A stretch of DNA of 64,000 bases from positions 19,434 through 83,433 of the forward strand of contig DHVS01000032.1 of NCBI GenBank assembly GCA_002412795.1, in the 5' to 3' direction. The DNA comes from a bacterium UBP2_UBA5202 (GTDB taxonomy: Bacteria > Edwardsbacteria > AC1 > EtOH8). The notes beneath the pieces were generated by a model. That model made no database searches. It was not told where the DNA came from and was given only the letters and a program-made list of their open reading frames with translations. Of the stretch, positions 1-9,101 are shown piece after piece; position 1 is the first letter of the stretch; every line of letters begins with the position of its first letter. Both the position numbers and the translations under genes were made by a program.

Positions 1-183
1 AAAAGCTTGTCTGCATGTTTGAGGGATTGGCAAAAGCCCGAGTTCAGACAAGCCCGCCGGCAACGAGAAGCACAGCGCGGGCCCGCTGAAGCTTTAGCGT
101 AAGCATGGCCCGGAGAGTTTTAAGCGACGAGCTTTTTCTTTTGGTTCTTTTCTTTTTGGCGGCACAAAAAGAAAAGAACATAA
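1..183. repeat. Dispersed ~185-bp structured repeat, copy 1 (may continue left of window)
   Basis: This block matches 6461-6650 almost base for base over its whole length with scattered substitutions. Near its right end it carries a perfect 14-bp inverted repeat: GTTCTTTTCTTTTT, an 8-base loop GGCGGCAC, then the complement. A shorter inverted pair (GCTTGTCT and AGACAAGC) lies near the left end. Both copies lie just 3' of the stop codon of a minus-strand gene, in the same orientation. No protein-coding signal is convincing. Seen directly; function unknown. Confidence 0.85.
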
Positions 184-261
184 TCGGGTAAAATCTGCTT
201 TTTTGCCAAATCCCCTATATTCTTCCTACTTTTCGGGAGCAAGTTAAATAGGCATTAAATG

Positions 262-999
262 TTATTTAGTCCCGACCGCCCAGCGCACCGGCATGCACAT
301 CCTTCGCTTTTTCTCCGCCACCGCCTGAAGGTCCTTCTGTTTCAAAGCCTCCAGCCTCTTCCCGGAGCCGCACAGATGCCCGATGAATTCCCATTCCCGG
401 TCAAACTGCTTCTGGTACTCCCGCCAGTCCCAACAGCCCTCCTGCCGCCCGGCTTCGGTCCTGAACCCGGTCTTGGTCATAAGAGTTTCGAGTTTTCCGG
501 CCAGCCCCGGATCCGCGCCCTGTTTGGCCAGTGCCCCTAAAATCAGATCCCTTATCCCTCCCAGTTCCGGCGGCTCATCAATTCGGCCCACATAGTCCGG
601 CTCGCACAGGGAAACCAGGTGCCCGCCTTTTTTTAGGACCCGGCGGGCCTCGGTCAAAACTGCTTCGGGATCCTTCTGCCACAGCCAGAAGTAGTGGGTG
701 ACTATCAGGTCAAAAGAGTTTTCGGGAAAGGGAAGCTTTTCGGCCCGGGCCGTCCTGAATTCTATGCCTGGATATTGGGCTTTGGCCAAGGCTGTCATTT
801 GGGGGTCGGCCTCTATGCCGCAAAGCCGGGCATCCGTGCGTTCCGAGAGCTCGCTCAGAATGACCCCGCTGCCAGAGCCCAGCTCCAGGATGTTCTTCTT
901 CCTGGTTAAATGGACCTTGCGGTACAGAGAAAGCCGCAGGGCCTTGGTCCATGCGGCTTGCTTCTGATACTGGTTATGCAGATACAGAGCACTGTTCAT
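262..999 (-). CDS. Class I SAM-dependent methyltransferase
   Basis: A 245-residue protein with a Rossmann-type methyltransferase core. Motif I reads LELGSGSG near residue 40, an acidic residue of strand 2 follows (GIEADP), and the post-motif region LPFPENSFDLIVTHYFW resembles the Methyltransf_11 type. The C-terminal third has no recognisable domain; the substrate cannot be named. It would act in the cytoplasm. It is transcribed alone, with copy 1 of the dispersed repeat directly after its stop. There is no clear Shine-Dalgarno sequence before the ATG. Confidence 0.8.
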   Translation of the reverse strand: MNSALYLHNQYQKQAAWTKALRLSLYRKVHLTRKKNILELGSGSGVILSELSERTDARLCGIEADPQMTALAKAQYPGIEFRTARAEKLPFPENSFDLIVTHYFWLWQKDPEAVLTEARRVLKKGGHLVSLCEPDYVGRIDEPPELGGIRDLILGALAKQGADPGLAGKLETLMTKTGFRTEAGRQEGCWDWREYQKQFDREWEFIGHLCGSGKRLEALKQKDLQAVAEKKRRMCMPVRWAVGTK

Positions 1000-1081
1000 A
1001 GTTGGTTTATCAAATAAAAAAACTCATCCCCTGCCCCTTCTCTTCGCAAGAGAAGGGGACGGAGGGGTTGAGTTAGGTTTG

Positions 1082-1672
1082 TCAGTATCCCTTCATCACC
1101 CGCCACATGAAGATCCCCACCACCGCCAGCAAAGTGATGCACAGGGTCTGCAATGTGCGGCGTTCGGCCCGGAAAGCCGCCCTGGTGTCGCCCTTTTCCG
1201 GGAAGCGCGGACCGAAGTGGCTGAGCCGCGGCAGCCAGCGCGGGACCTTTTGGCAGTACTCCCGGTACTCCGCTCCCAGCTTACCGGACAGGGTCTCCTC
1301 CTCCAGCGCCACGATGAACACATACTGCAGGAAGAAGGCGCCGATGAAGACCAGTATCATCCAGGGCATCCAGGGCCAGGCGGCCAGGCACACCCCCAGC
1401 GAGACCAGGAAATTCCCCACGTACAGCGGGTTGCGGACAAAGCCGAACGGCCCGCCGGTGATCAGCCGGCCCACGTCCGGGGAAAGGGTGCGGGTGCTGC
1501 CGCCGGCATAGGACAGCGCCCAGATCCGGACGGCCTCGCCGGCAAAGGTGACCGCGATGCCCAGGACCAGCGACCACCAGGTGGGTCTGGCGAAATAGAG
1601 GGCCGCTAAAAGCAGCGGGATGGGCGTGTAGCTGCGCCACTTGAAGAACAGGTTGCCTAAGGTTTTTTTCAA
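1082..1672 (-). CDS. Isoprenylcysteine carboxyl methyltransferase / phospholipid methyltransferase-like membrane protein
   Basis: Several hydrophobic helices precede the family signature GPFGFVRNPLYVGNF and a C-terminal EEETLSGKLGAEYREYC segment, as in ICMT/PEMT-fold integral membrane methyltransferases (NnrU/ICMT-like group). These use SAM to methylate a lipid or lipid-linked group at the inner membrane; the substrate here is unknown. I chose the TTG at 1672 because GGAG lies 7 bases upstream; an in-frame TTG at 1708 would add 12 residues. It lies close downstream of the TPR gene ending at 1727 and may be cotranscribed. Confidence 0.75.
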   Translation of the reverse strand: MKKTLGNLFFKWRSYTPIPLLLAALYFARPTWWSLVLGIAVTFAGEAVRIWALSYAGGSTRTLSPDVGRLITGGPFGFVRNPLYVGNFLVSLGVCLAAWPWMPWMILVFIGAFFLQYVFIVALEEETLSGKLGAEYREYCQKVPRWLPRLSHFGPRFPEKGDTRAAFRAERRTLQTLCITLLAVVGIFMWRVMKGY

Positions 1673-1726
1673 GGGGTTTCTCCGTTTATGAGTGTATTGT
1701 TTGTTCAATCTTTACAACAAAATATT

Positions 1727-3142
1727 TCACGTGTTTTCTGAAACATTTTTTTGAAGCACCATTATCCTGTCCCTGTACTCCGCCTTGGGCGTCCTGCCGT
1801 AAAGCGACCGGTAGCGGCGCAAAGATTCGTCCCGGTTTTTTTGATCCCCGTTCAGATAATAAATCTCAAAATTTATCCGGGCCAGCTCCGGTTCCTGGGA
1901 GTAACGGCCCAGCATGGTGATCAGCATTTCTATGGCCCCGGTCCGGTCCGATACTCCCAAAAGCTTGGCCTTGAATATGTCACCGAAAAAATCGTTGTCG
2001 GTCCGCTTGATCTCCCTGGCCAGCAGCGCCGCCCGGTCAGCGGCCTCGCCGGCCGCCTTGTGATCACCGGTCAAAAAATACAGTTCGGCTCTGTTTATCA
2101 GGATATCGCAAAGGTAATACTTCACATCCATGGCCTCAATGGCGGATAATGCTTTCTGGTAGTACTGGCCGGCTTCAGGGTAACGTCCGGTATCCTTGTA
2201 GATATTCGCCACGTTGAATTCCGCCAGGGCCAGGCTGAGCTTGTCCCCCAATTCACGGGCCCCTTCCATTTCCTGCCTCATGCATTCCAGCGATTCCTCA
2301 TAACGGCCCATGTAATAGTACAGCACTCCGATATTGGAAACGGCGGAGTTGACCCCCGATTTATCGCCCAGGGCTCTGGTCAGGGCCAGTTTTTTATTGT
2401 TGTACTCCATGGCCCGCTCGTAATCTCCCAGGTCCATGTACACCAGCCCCAGGTTGCCGGAGCACAGCGCCATGGTATGCTTGTCGCCGATCTCCGCCGC
2501 CGTTTCCTCCTGCTTTTTCAGGTTCTCTATCACCAGGTCCATTTTTCCCTGATAGTAATGGATCATGGCCACGTTTCCCCAGGCCAGGCCCTCGCCCTGC
2601 CGGTCGCCCAGGCTTTGGGCTATCTCCAGCTTTTGGCGGTAGCAATCCATGGCCTGGTCATAATTCCCCCGGTCGGCGTGGAGGGTGCCCAGGTTGTTGA
2701 GGGCCTCGCCCAACCCCTGACGGTCGCCGGTCTGCATGGTTATGCCCCGCCTTTTCTCGAAGCATTCGGCGGCCCCGGCGTAATCCCCCTGGTTGAAATA
2801 GAGCGTTCCGATGTTGTTGAGGGCCGCGCTCAACAGGTCCGGGTCGTTGATCGTCTCGGCCGCCTGTTGAGACTGCAGGTACAATCCCTTGGCCTGATCG
2901 TACTCGCCCTTTTTGAACAGGATGGCTCCCAGGTCCCTTTGGCTCCCGGCTATTGCGGCCATGTCACCGGATTCCCGGGCCTGATCTAAGTTGCGCCGCA
3001 ACAGCTGTTCGGCCAGATCCCATTTTCCGGCCACGGTCAGCACCCCGGCCTGGCGTTGGCGCAGGGCTAAGGGATAATATTGGGGTGGCGGGCCGGTGAT
3101 GGCCAGCCAGGTTTTGGTGAGCCGGTATTTTTTAGGGGTCAT
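1727..3142 (-). CDS. TPR-repeat protein (paralogue of the gene at 58651-60063)
   Basis: A 471-residue protein made almost wholly of ~40-residue tetratricopeptide repeats of the extended type (GDYAGAAECFEK, GNYDQAMDCYRQ, GDYERAMEYNNK). There is no signal peptide or membrane segment, so it is probably a cytoplasmic scaffold. The N-terminus (about 60 residues before the repeats) and the C-terminal LYGRTP block match the protein at 58651-60063, so the two form a paralogous pair. Neither has an attached catalytic domain. Partner and pathway unknown. Confidence 0.8.
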   Translation of the reverse strand: MTPKKYRLTKTWLAITGPPPQYYPLALRQRQAGVLTVAGKWDLAEQLLRRNLDQARESGDMAAIAGSQRDLGAILFKKGEYDQAKGLYLQSQQAAETINDPDLLSAALNNIGTLYFNQGDYAGAAECFEKRRGITMQTGDRQGLGEALNNLGTLHADRGNYDQAMDCYRQKLEIAQSLGDRQGEGLAWGNVAMIHYYQGKMDLVIENLKKQEETAAEIGDKHTMALCSGNLGLVYMDLGDYERAMEYNNKKLALTRALGDKSGVNSAVSNIGVLYYYMGRYEESLECMRQEMEGARELGDKLSLALAEFNVANIYKDTGRYPEAGQYYQKALSAIEAMDVKYYLCDILINRAELYFLTGDHKAAGEAADRAALLAREIKRTDNDFFGDIFKAKLLGVSDRTGAIEMLITMLGRYSQEPELARINFEIYYLNGDQKNRDESLRRYRSLYGRTPKAEYRDRIMVLQKNVSENT

Positions 3143-3176
3143 TAAAATACCAAAATATTTCTTTTATTGAAACTAA

Positions 3177-4217
3177 TCACAGCCAGATCACCGAGACCAC
3201 CAGCACAGCTATCCCCGCGGTAAACAGGGCCAAACCGTACCCCCCTAGCAGCAGCAGATACTTGGCCAGGGTCTTGCCCCAGCTTTGCCCATAAAACTTC
3301 TTCATGCCCAGGAAAAAGTATATCGGGATGGCTATCAGCGGCCATTTTAGCCAGGGCTGCAGCCAGGCCCAGCCGGCCAGGTTCCCGGCAGCCACTATCA
3401 GGAACATCAAAAAGGCGTGGGAATGGCTGTGCAGGGCAAAAACAAGATGCTCCAGGTACCGCCTCTTCCTCCGGATATAAAGCAGTTTAAGGATCAGGGC
3501 AAAGACCGGCATCAGCAGGAACATGGCCTGGGCCGATCGTTCCAGCAGCTGTTCCAGGAATTTCTCCCGGTCCTCCGTCAGTTTCACCAACCCCTGCTTG
3601 ACCTTCTTTTCGAAGTCCGACTCCTGGCGCCCGGCGCTGTCTCCCATGGCGGCTTCGATCTCCGCCAGCACCGAGTCCCGCAGTTGCTCGCCGGTCAGCA
3701 GGGTGTCTTCGATCGCGATCTTGGCGGTGTCGTTCGAGAAGGTGAAATTAAGGTTGACCGGCTCTTTGGGTTTATGTACTCCGGTCCCGGTTATTATCTT
3801 GTCCGAGGTGATCAGCGGGCTTTTCCTGGCCTGCGACGCTATCAGCCCGAACAGGATGATGCTGATGAAGACGTAGGTCCGCAGCGGCGGCACATAGCGC
3901 ACCCGCCGCCCGGCCGCATACTCGGCGCTGAGGAAGCCGGGCCGAAACAGAATGGGGATAATGGTCCGTACGATCCTGAAGTCGAAGTGAAACTCGTCCT
4001 TCAGGAACTCGCGCAGCATCTCGTGTCCCGGCACCGCGCTCTCGGTGTGCTCCTGACCGCAATGGGAGCAGTACTCCCCGTGCAGCCGGTGCCCGCAGTT
4101 CTTGCAAAGCTTGGCTGGGGTTATTTCTGCCTCTTTTACCGGCTCTAAAGAAACGCTGATCTTTCTGGGCTTGGCCGGAAGTTTGGTTTTTAAAGACTTC
4201 TTGTTTGACTTTTTCAT
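3177..4217 (-). CDS. DUF3667-type zinc-ribbon membrane protein
   Basis: 346 residues. The first ~35 are basic and low complexity; then a zinc ribbon CKNCG...CSHCGQEH (about residues 38-56), followed by the conserved DUF3667 stretch (REFLKDEF, PILFRPGFLSAEYAAGRR, YVPPLRTYVF). Hydrophobic helices follow at about 110-130 and in the C-terminal 130 residues, separated by a charged, probably periplasmic loop. The family is conserved in Bacteroidetes-like bacteria but has no known function. Unusually for the family the basic N-terminal extension is long. The ATG has no obvious ribosome-binding site. Confidence 0.75.
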   Translation of the reverse strand: MKKSNKKSLKTKLPAKPRKISVSLEPVKEAEITPAKLCKNCGHRLHGEYCSHCGQEHTESAVPGHEMLREFLKDEFHFDFRIVRTIIPILFRPGFLSAEYAAGRRVRYVPPLRTYVFISIILFGLIASQARKSPLITSDKIITGTGVHKPKEPVNLNFTFSNDTAKIAIEDTLLTGEQLRDSVLAEIEAAMGDSAGRQESDFEKKVKQGLVKLTEDREKFLEQLLERSAQAMFLLMPVFALILKLLYIRRKRRYLEHLVFALHSHSHAFLMFLIVAAGNLAGWAWLQPWLKWPLIAIPIYFFLGMKKFYGQSWGKTLAKYLLLLGGYGLALFTAGIAVLVVSVIWL

Positions 4218-4282
4218 AACATTTAGCAGGTTCGCAATTGAGGTATTTAAAGCAACATCACTGATTATTTATTACTATATCA

Positions 4283-5164
4283 CTAATTAATGTCTTTACC
4301 AATCCTTGACATTTGCTTGGAAAAATAAATATAACGGGCCGTTCCTTTCACCAATTCTTTCGATACTGGGCCTATGAACCTTGAATCGAGCGAATAATCT
4401 CTGTTATCTCCAAGCATAAAATAATAACCTTCCGGGATCACAACTGGTCCAAAATTATCCCTTACAGAAAACATATTTGCAAATCCTGCTTGCTCCCATT
4501 GCCTTTGATATTCAGTACCCTGCAAACCAAATGCAGACGTTTTTCCGATAGTCTGTGAATCTTCGTGAATAACATATGGTTCGTCTTGTTTTATACCGTT
4601 AATAAACAGAATTTTGTCTTTAATCAATACGGTGTCTTTGGATATTGCTGATATTCTTTTTACAAATGTTTTATTGCTATCACCTGGAAAATAATGTACA
4701 ACTACATCCCCCTTTCTATGCTCGTCATTTTTGAGGCCGGCTATAAAGTAGTCACCCTTTTCTAAAGTAGGTGCCATAGCACTGTGATAGATTTTAAAAG
4801 ATTTTGCTTTTATAATCTCTGTCCTTATAAAATCAGCTAAAACATTTGATACTATTAGTGTCACGAAGGCATAGGATATATATATGTACCATTTATTACA
4901 TTGTTTTAAATCATAGTCAACTTGTTTGCGGGATATGACAAAGGCATCCCCAACCATGAACAAATAATAGCCTATACTTAGGACAACGATTATTATCATC
5001 CCTGGGAAAGTACGGAACAAACCTGGAGCAGCAATTAAAGAAAGGAAATAGGATGATATATAAAAAACTGCGGCCTTTAATAACTGGCCGTTATAGATTT
5101 GCCCAAGCCCTGGAAACACTAGCGAGAGCAAAGCAGCAATTATTGGATTTCGTTTCTTTTTCAT
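4283..5164 (-). CDS. Signal peptidase I-like membrane protein with altered active-site box
   Basis: The N-terminal ~110 residues form several membrane segments with a GLGQIYNG motif. The C-terminal part is an S26 peptidase fold: box B KIYHSAMAPTL, box D VKRI with the general-base Lys, and box E GDNRDYSLDSRFIGPV. In canonical enzymes the residue before the box B Met is the nucleophile Ser; here it is Ala and a Ser lies one position earlier, so activity is uncertain. The ATG overlaps the upstream stop by one base (TGATG), with AAGGTGG upstream; a GTG one codon earlier is possible. The gene is clearly more AT-rich than its neighbours, suggesting transfer. Confidence 0.8.
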   Translation of the reverse strand: MKKKRNPIIAALLSLVFPGLGQIYNGQLLKAAVFYISSYFLSLIAAPGLFRTFPGMIIIVVLSIGYYLFMVGDAFVISRKQVDYDLKQCNKWYIYISYAFVTLIVSNVLADFIRTEIIKAKSFKIYHSAMAPTLEKGDYFIAGLKNDEHRKGDVVVHYFPGDSNKTFVKRISAISKDTVLIKDKILFINGIKQDEPYVIHEDSQTIGKTSAFGLQGTEYQRQWEQAGFANMFSVRDNFGPVVIPEGYYFMLGDNRDYSLDSRFIGPVSKELVKGTARYIYFSKQMSRIGKDIN

Positions 5165-6270
5165 CACCCCACCTTCACCAACTCATACTTCCTGCTCCCC
5201 AGCCCCAACTTCTCCGCATGATCCAGCTGCCAGGCCCAGTCCACCTCCGGGTAAATGTCCCGGAACTTATCGCTGCCCGGTTTATGGGCCTTCTCCAGCG
5301 CCGAGTTTTTGTTCCCCCCGGCCTGCATCACCAGGTCGTTGCTGGCCGCGTCAACCGCCACCGGGTCCAGCGAGCCGCAGATGCCCAAGTCCGGCACTAT
5401 CGGGTTGTCGGCGTGACCGTAGCAGTCGCAGGCCGGCGAGACGTTCATGATGAAATTGAGATAGCCGATCTTGCCCTTCTTGTTTTCTACGAATCCGGCC
5501 AGATACTCCGCCATCTTCTCCTGCATCTTTTGGGCGCCGGTGTCCCAGCCGTTGCGGGCGGCGTGGGTGGGGCAGACCACTATGCACGACCCGCAGCCGA
5601 TGCACTTCTTGGGGTCTATCACGGCATACTTGCCGATGGTAATGGCATCGGCCGGGCAGTTCTGGGCGCACTTGCCGCAGGCTGTGCACTTCTCGGCCTT
5701 GATTACCGGCGTGACGTCGGAATGCATGGCCAGCTTGCCGCCCCGGGCCCCGCCGCCCATCCCCAGGTTCTTGATGCTGCCGCCGAAGCCCGCCAGCTCG
5801 TGTCCCTTAAAGTGGGTGACGCAGACGATGGCGTCGGCCTTGTACAGGTCGTGGGCCAGCTTCACTTTCTTCAGGTGGGCGCCGTTGACCTCGACCTCCA
5901 CATACGCCCCGCCCCGCAGGCCGTCGGCGATCATCACCGGGCAGCCCAGCGAGGAGTAGGTGAACCCGTGCTGGTGGGCCGTCTCCAGATGGTCGACCGA
6001 GTTGGAGCGGCTGCCCACATACAGGGTGTTGGCGTCGGTGACGAAGGGCTTGGCCCCCAGCGCTTTTATCTTGTCCGCCACCGCCCGCACGAAGTGCGGC
6101 TGCACGAAGGCGGTGTTGCCCCGCTCGCCAAAATGGACCTTGACCGCCGCCAGTTCGTCCTTGGCCACCACGCCGGAAAGCGGCATCTTATCCATGATGT
6201 CAGCCAGCTTGGCATAGATGTTGCGCTCTGAGCTTTCGCTGAAATCGGAAAAATAAACCTTGGCCGGCAT
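5164..6270 (-). CDS. DUF362-domain ferredoxin-type iron-sulfur protein
   Basis: 368 residues. An N-terminal DUF362 region (VKVHFGERGNTAFVQP, VTDANTLYVGSRS, FKGHELAGFGG) is followed by two 4Fe-4S motifs, CTACGKCAQNCP and CIGCGSCIVVCP (about residues 190-235), then a C-terminal region with CDCYGHAD. Such proteins are widespread in anaerobes and are presumed cytoplasmic redox or metal-cluster proteins; the reaction is unknown. An AGAGGTG ribosome-binding site precedes the ATG. Its stop codon overlaps the start of the signal peptidase-like gene, so the two are probably one transcript. Confidence 0.85.
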   Translation of the reverse strand: MPAKVYFSDFSESSERNIYAKLADIMDKMPLSGVVAKDELAAVKVHFGERGNTAFVQPHFVRAVADKIKALGAKPFVTDANTLYVGSRSNSVDHLETAHQHGFTYSSLGCPVMIADGLRGGAYVEVEVNGAHLKKVKLAHDLYKADAIVCVTHFKGHELAGFGGSIKNLGMGGGARGGKLAMHSDVTPVIKAEKCTACGKCAQNCPADAITIGKYAVIDPKKCIGCGSCIVVCPTHAARNGWDTGAQKMQEKMAEYLAGFVENKKGKIGYLNFIMNVSPACDCYGHADNPIVPDLGICGSLDPVAVDAASNDLVMQAGGNKNSALEKAHKPGSDKFRDIYPEVDWAWQLDHAEKLGLGSRKYELVKVG

Positions 6271-6460
6271 GTTACACCTCTTTTAAATACAGGTTGTTTA
6301 CTATCCGCAGACGTTCTGCTGAGTTTACCGAAGCATTGCGCAGATTTATCCGTATGAATTGAACTGCTTCTCAAATTATTCAAAGGAATAGGATGATCAC
6401 CCGGGACCAACCCCGGTTGTCGCGTTATAACTATCAGTGAGCATCGCAGTTGATGGCGGA

Positions 6461-6650
6461 AAAAGCTTGTCTGCATGTTTGAGGGCTTGGCCAAAGCCCG
6501 AGTTCAGACAAGCCCGCCAGCAACGAGAAGCGCAACGCGGGCCTGCTGTAGCCTTGGCGTAAGCATGGCCCGGATAGTTTTAGGCGACGAGCTTTTTTCT
6601 TTTTGGTTCTTTTTCATTTTGGCGGCACAAAAAAGAAAAAGAACATAACA
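6461..6650. repeat. Dispersed ~185-bp structured repeat, copy 2
   Basis: Second copy of the element at 1-183, in the same orientation and again immediately 3' of a minus-strand gene (pgsA, stop at 6659). It keeps the terminal inverted repeat around GGCGGCAC with small changes in the A/T runs, and the GCTTGTCT/AGACAAGC pair. The left boundary is defined by where similarity to copy 1 can first be tested, so the true element may be longer. Confidence 0.85.
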
Positions 6651-6658
6651 TTGCCCTT

Positions 6659-7168
6659 TCAGTTGAACATCCTTTTTGCATACATCGCCCCGGAAACACC
6701 GACCAGAACCAATCCAGCCAAAAGCATATACCAGCCCCAGGGCTGCCACCCCATGGAATAAAATATTATGGCCACGGCCAGCACCGTCACCGCCCACTTC
6801 CCCGGCCAGTTGGAGACCGGCACGGCTTTTTTCCTGCGCATGACCGATAATCCACCGATCACAATCATCAGATCCCTAGCTACGATAAGAATCACCGCCC
6901 ACAGCGGAAAGCCCCGCCACAGCCATAGCGCCACAACCATGGTGTTGACGCAGATCTTGTCGGCCAGGGGGTCCAGTATCTTCCCGGAATCCGTGACCTG
7001 CCCCAGCCGGCGGGCAAAGAACCCGTCGAAATAGTCGGTCAGCACGGCCAGAAACATCAAGGCAAATAACAGTCCGTTCTGGTTGTATTTCAGGCAGAGC
7101 ACTATGAACGGCAGCAACGCCACTCTGGTCAGCGAGAGGATATTGGGAAGATTGAGGTTTTTGTTCAT
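6659..7168 (-). CDS. pgsA: CDP-alcohol phosphatidyltransferase, probably phosphatidylglycerophosphate synthase
   Basis: 169 residues with about four to five membrane helices. It carries the complete CDP-OH-P signature DG-x2-AR-x8-G-x3-D-x3-D (from DGFFARR to DPLAD, about residues 48-70), which binds the metal and CDP-diacylglycerol. The N-terminus NLPNILSLTRVALLP is typical of PgsA, which joins CDP-diacylglycerol to glycerol 3-phosphate in phospholipid synthesis. Length is close to the family norm. It stands alone with the dispersed repeat after its stop. A sister CDP-alcohol transferase cannot be fully excluded. Confidence 0.85.
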   Translation of the reverse strand: MNKNLNLPNILSLTRVALLPFIVLCLKYNQNGLLFALMFLAVLTDYFDGFFARRLGQVTDSGKILDPLADKICVNTMVVALWLWRGFPLWAVILIVARDLMIVIGGLSVMRRKKAVPVSNWPGKWAVTVLAVAIIFYSMGWQPWGWYMLLAGLVLVGVSGAMYAKRMFN

Positions 7169-7394
7169 GACGCATAAGTTTAACCTTACCCTGCCGTAAA
7201 GTCAAGAAAAAATGGAGGTCTTGCTGCTGGCTGCAACTCCAATTTCATGGTTTTGGGGAACCCCAGATTGTGAAAAAACATCCAATTATGTTACGCCCTG
7301 CGCCGGCCGTAAACCGTTGTATTATTAACGTAAAATAGTATGTTTTATCGTTGACAAACCGGCCATCTTTTGCTATGCTTAAAGAAATATACCC

Positions 7395-7481
7395 GCCGGC
7401 GTGGTGAAACTGGTAGACGCAGTGGACTCAAAATCCACCGGTAGCAATACCATGGGGGTTCGATTCCCTCCGCCGGCACCA
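7395..7481 (+). tRNA. tRNA-Leu (CAA)
   Basis: Cloverleaf read by eye. The acceptor stem GCCGGCG (7395-7401) pairs with CGCCGGC (7471-7477), with discriminator A and encoded CCA (7479-7481). The anticodon stem GTGGA/TCCAC encloses loop CTCAAAA, giving anticodon CAA. A variable arm GGT-AGCAAT-ACC and a T arm with GGTTCGATTCC are present, as expected for a class II leucine tRNA. Confidence 0.95.
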
Positions 7482-7977
7482 TGTATGCTCCAGAGAACGA
7501 CTATAGTCCGCCGAAGCGAAAGCGTACCAGGAATCTTTAGCGTAGGCGGGCACCACACCATATAATCCTCTGCTGGACAGTAGGCCGCCGAAACCAGGCG
7601 CAGGCGGGCACAACGCCAATATGAAGCGCCGGATGTTATTCGCAGCAAGCTTCGCTTTATGCTTTGACTTCAGGAGGATGCCATAGCATAATGCTATATT
7701 TTACTATAATTCGCCCCAGGGCAACGAAGGCGAGAGCCATATGATACATGAAATATCGGCAGTGATTCCGCCAAAGAGATGATACACCATCATTAATTAC
7801 ATGAATAACGCTGATCCTCCGCAAAAAAGCATAGGCTGGCATAAAAATTGCAACTTGTTTTTCATGACTTGTCCAAGTGCAGGCCAGGGTGGGAACATAG
7901 ACCGAACCGGGTTGATGATAATCAAAATGGCACTTCGGGTTAAGAAGTATGTAATCACAAACAATCTCTAATATCCA
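7482..7977. other. Gene-poor region between tRNA-Leu and pilT, with short repeat remnants
   Basis: About 500 bp with no convincing gene. It contains two variants of a short motif (CCGCCGAAGC ... GCGTAGGCGGGC at about 7511-7545 and CCGCCGAAACC ... GCAGGCGGGC at about 7583-7610). A related GCGCTAAAGCTACGGCGGAC string lies at about 10305-10325. Several small dyads are present, such as GATG...CATC near 7780. No ribosome-binding site or clear -10/-35 is visible immediately before pilT. Confidence 0.5.
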
Positions 7978-9057
7978 ATGACCAACGGCAATCCTCAACT
8001 CCCCCAGATGGACCAGCTCCTGGAGGAACTGGTCCTGCGCGAAGCCTCCGACCTGCATCTGCGGGTGGGAGAGGCCCCCATTTACCGGATCGGCGGCAAG
8101 CTGGTGCGCAGCGAGTTCCCGGTGATGGTTGAAGAGGATACCAAGAGCCTGCTTTATTCCATCATGTCCGAGGAACAGCAGCGCCGCTACGAGAAGGACC
8201 TGGAGCTGGATTTTGCCTTCGGACTGGCCGGGGTGGCCCGGTTCCGCATCAACATTTTCAGGCAGCGGGGCTATGTGGGGGCCATTATGAGGGTGATCCC
8301 GCTTAAGATCCGGACCCTGGAGGAATGGAAGCTGCCGCTGATACTGAAGGAACTGTCCCTGCTTCCCCGGGGCCTGATACTGATCACCGGCCCCACCGGC
8401 TCCGGCAAGTCCACCACCCTGGCGGCCATGGTGGAACACATCAACAACAACCGCCGCAGCCACCTGATCACCCTGGAGGACCCGATAGAGTTCCTGTACA
8501 AGGACAACCTGGCCATCATCGAACAGCGGGAGGTGGGCTCCGACACCCCCAGCTTCGCCTCCGGCCTGCGCCATGTGATGCGCCAGAACCCCGACGTGAT
8601 CCTGGTGGGCGAGATGCGCAACTACGAGACCATGTCGCTGGCCATCGCCGCGGCCGAGACCGGGCACCTGGTGCTGGCCACCCTCCACACCACCGACGCC
8701 GCCCAGACCGTGGACCGGATCATCAACACCTATCCCCAGGAATCCCAGGCCCAGGCCCGGGTCCAGCTGGCCACCGTGCTTCAGGCCGTCATTTCCCAGG
8801 CCCTGCTGCCGGCGCTGGGCACCCGCAAACTGGTGGGGGCCTTCGAAATCATGCTGGGCACCCCGGCCGTCCGCAGCGTCATCCGGGACGGCAAGACCCC
8901 CCAGATCTATTCCCTGATCCAGACCGGATCCAAGTTCGGGATGCAGAGCCTGGACTCCGCCTTGAAGGAACTGGTGACCAGCGGGCAGGTGACACTGGAG
9001 GACGCCCTGGCCAAATCCTCCAACCCCGCCGAACTGGAGACTTCCATCAGCCGGTAA
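7978..9057 (+). CDS. PilT-family retraction ATPase (PilT/PilU-like)
   Basis: 359 residues with an N-terminal PAS-like domain (LREASDLHLRVGEAP) and a RecA-like ATPase core: Walker A GPTGSGKSTT near residue 138, Asp box TLEDPIEF, Walker B VILVGEMRN and His box TGHLVLATLHTTDA. The family forms cytoplasmic hexamers that retract type IV pili for twitching or surface sensing. The C-terminal signature, AIRNLIRE in canonical PilT, is here AVRSVIRD, so this copy may be the accessory (PilU-like) one. A close paralogue follows 44 bases later. No other pilus genes are in the window. Confidence 0.9.
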   Translation: MTNGNPQLPQMDQLLEELVLREASDLHLRVGEAPIYRIGGKLVRSEFPVMVEEDTKSLLYSIMSEEQQRRYEKDLELDFAFGLAGVARFRINIFRQRGYVGAIMRVIPLKIRTLEEWKLPLILKELSLLPRGLILITGPTGSGKSTTLAAMVEHINNNRRSHLITLEDPIEFLYKDNLAIIEQREVGSDTPSFASGLRHVMRQNPDVILVGEMRNYETMSLAIAAAETGHLVLATLHTTDAAQTVDRIINTYPQESQAQARVQLATVLQAVISQALLPALGTRKLVGAFEIMLGTPAVRSVIRDGKTPQIYSLIQTGSKFGMQSLDSALKELVTSGQVTLEDALAKSSNPAELETSISR

Positions 9058-9101
9058 CTTCCGTTATTTTATTTTTAATTTTTGATGTTTGATTTTAGAA
9101 G

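Noticed and set aside
7395..7977. tRNA-Leu as an integration site of a mobile island
   Set aside because: No second copy of the tRNA 3' end was noticed in the window and no integrase gene follows.
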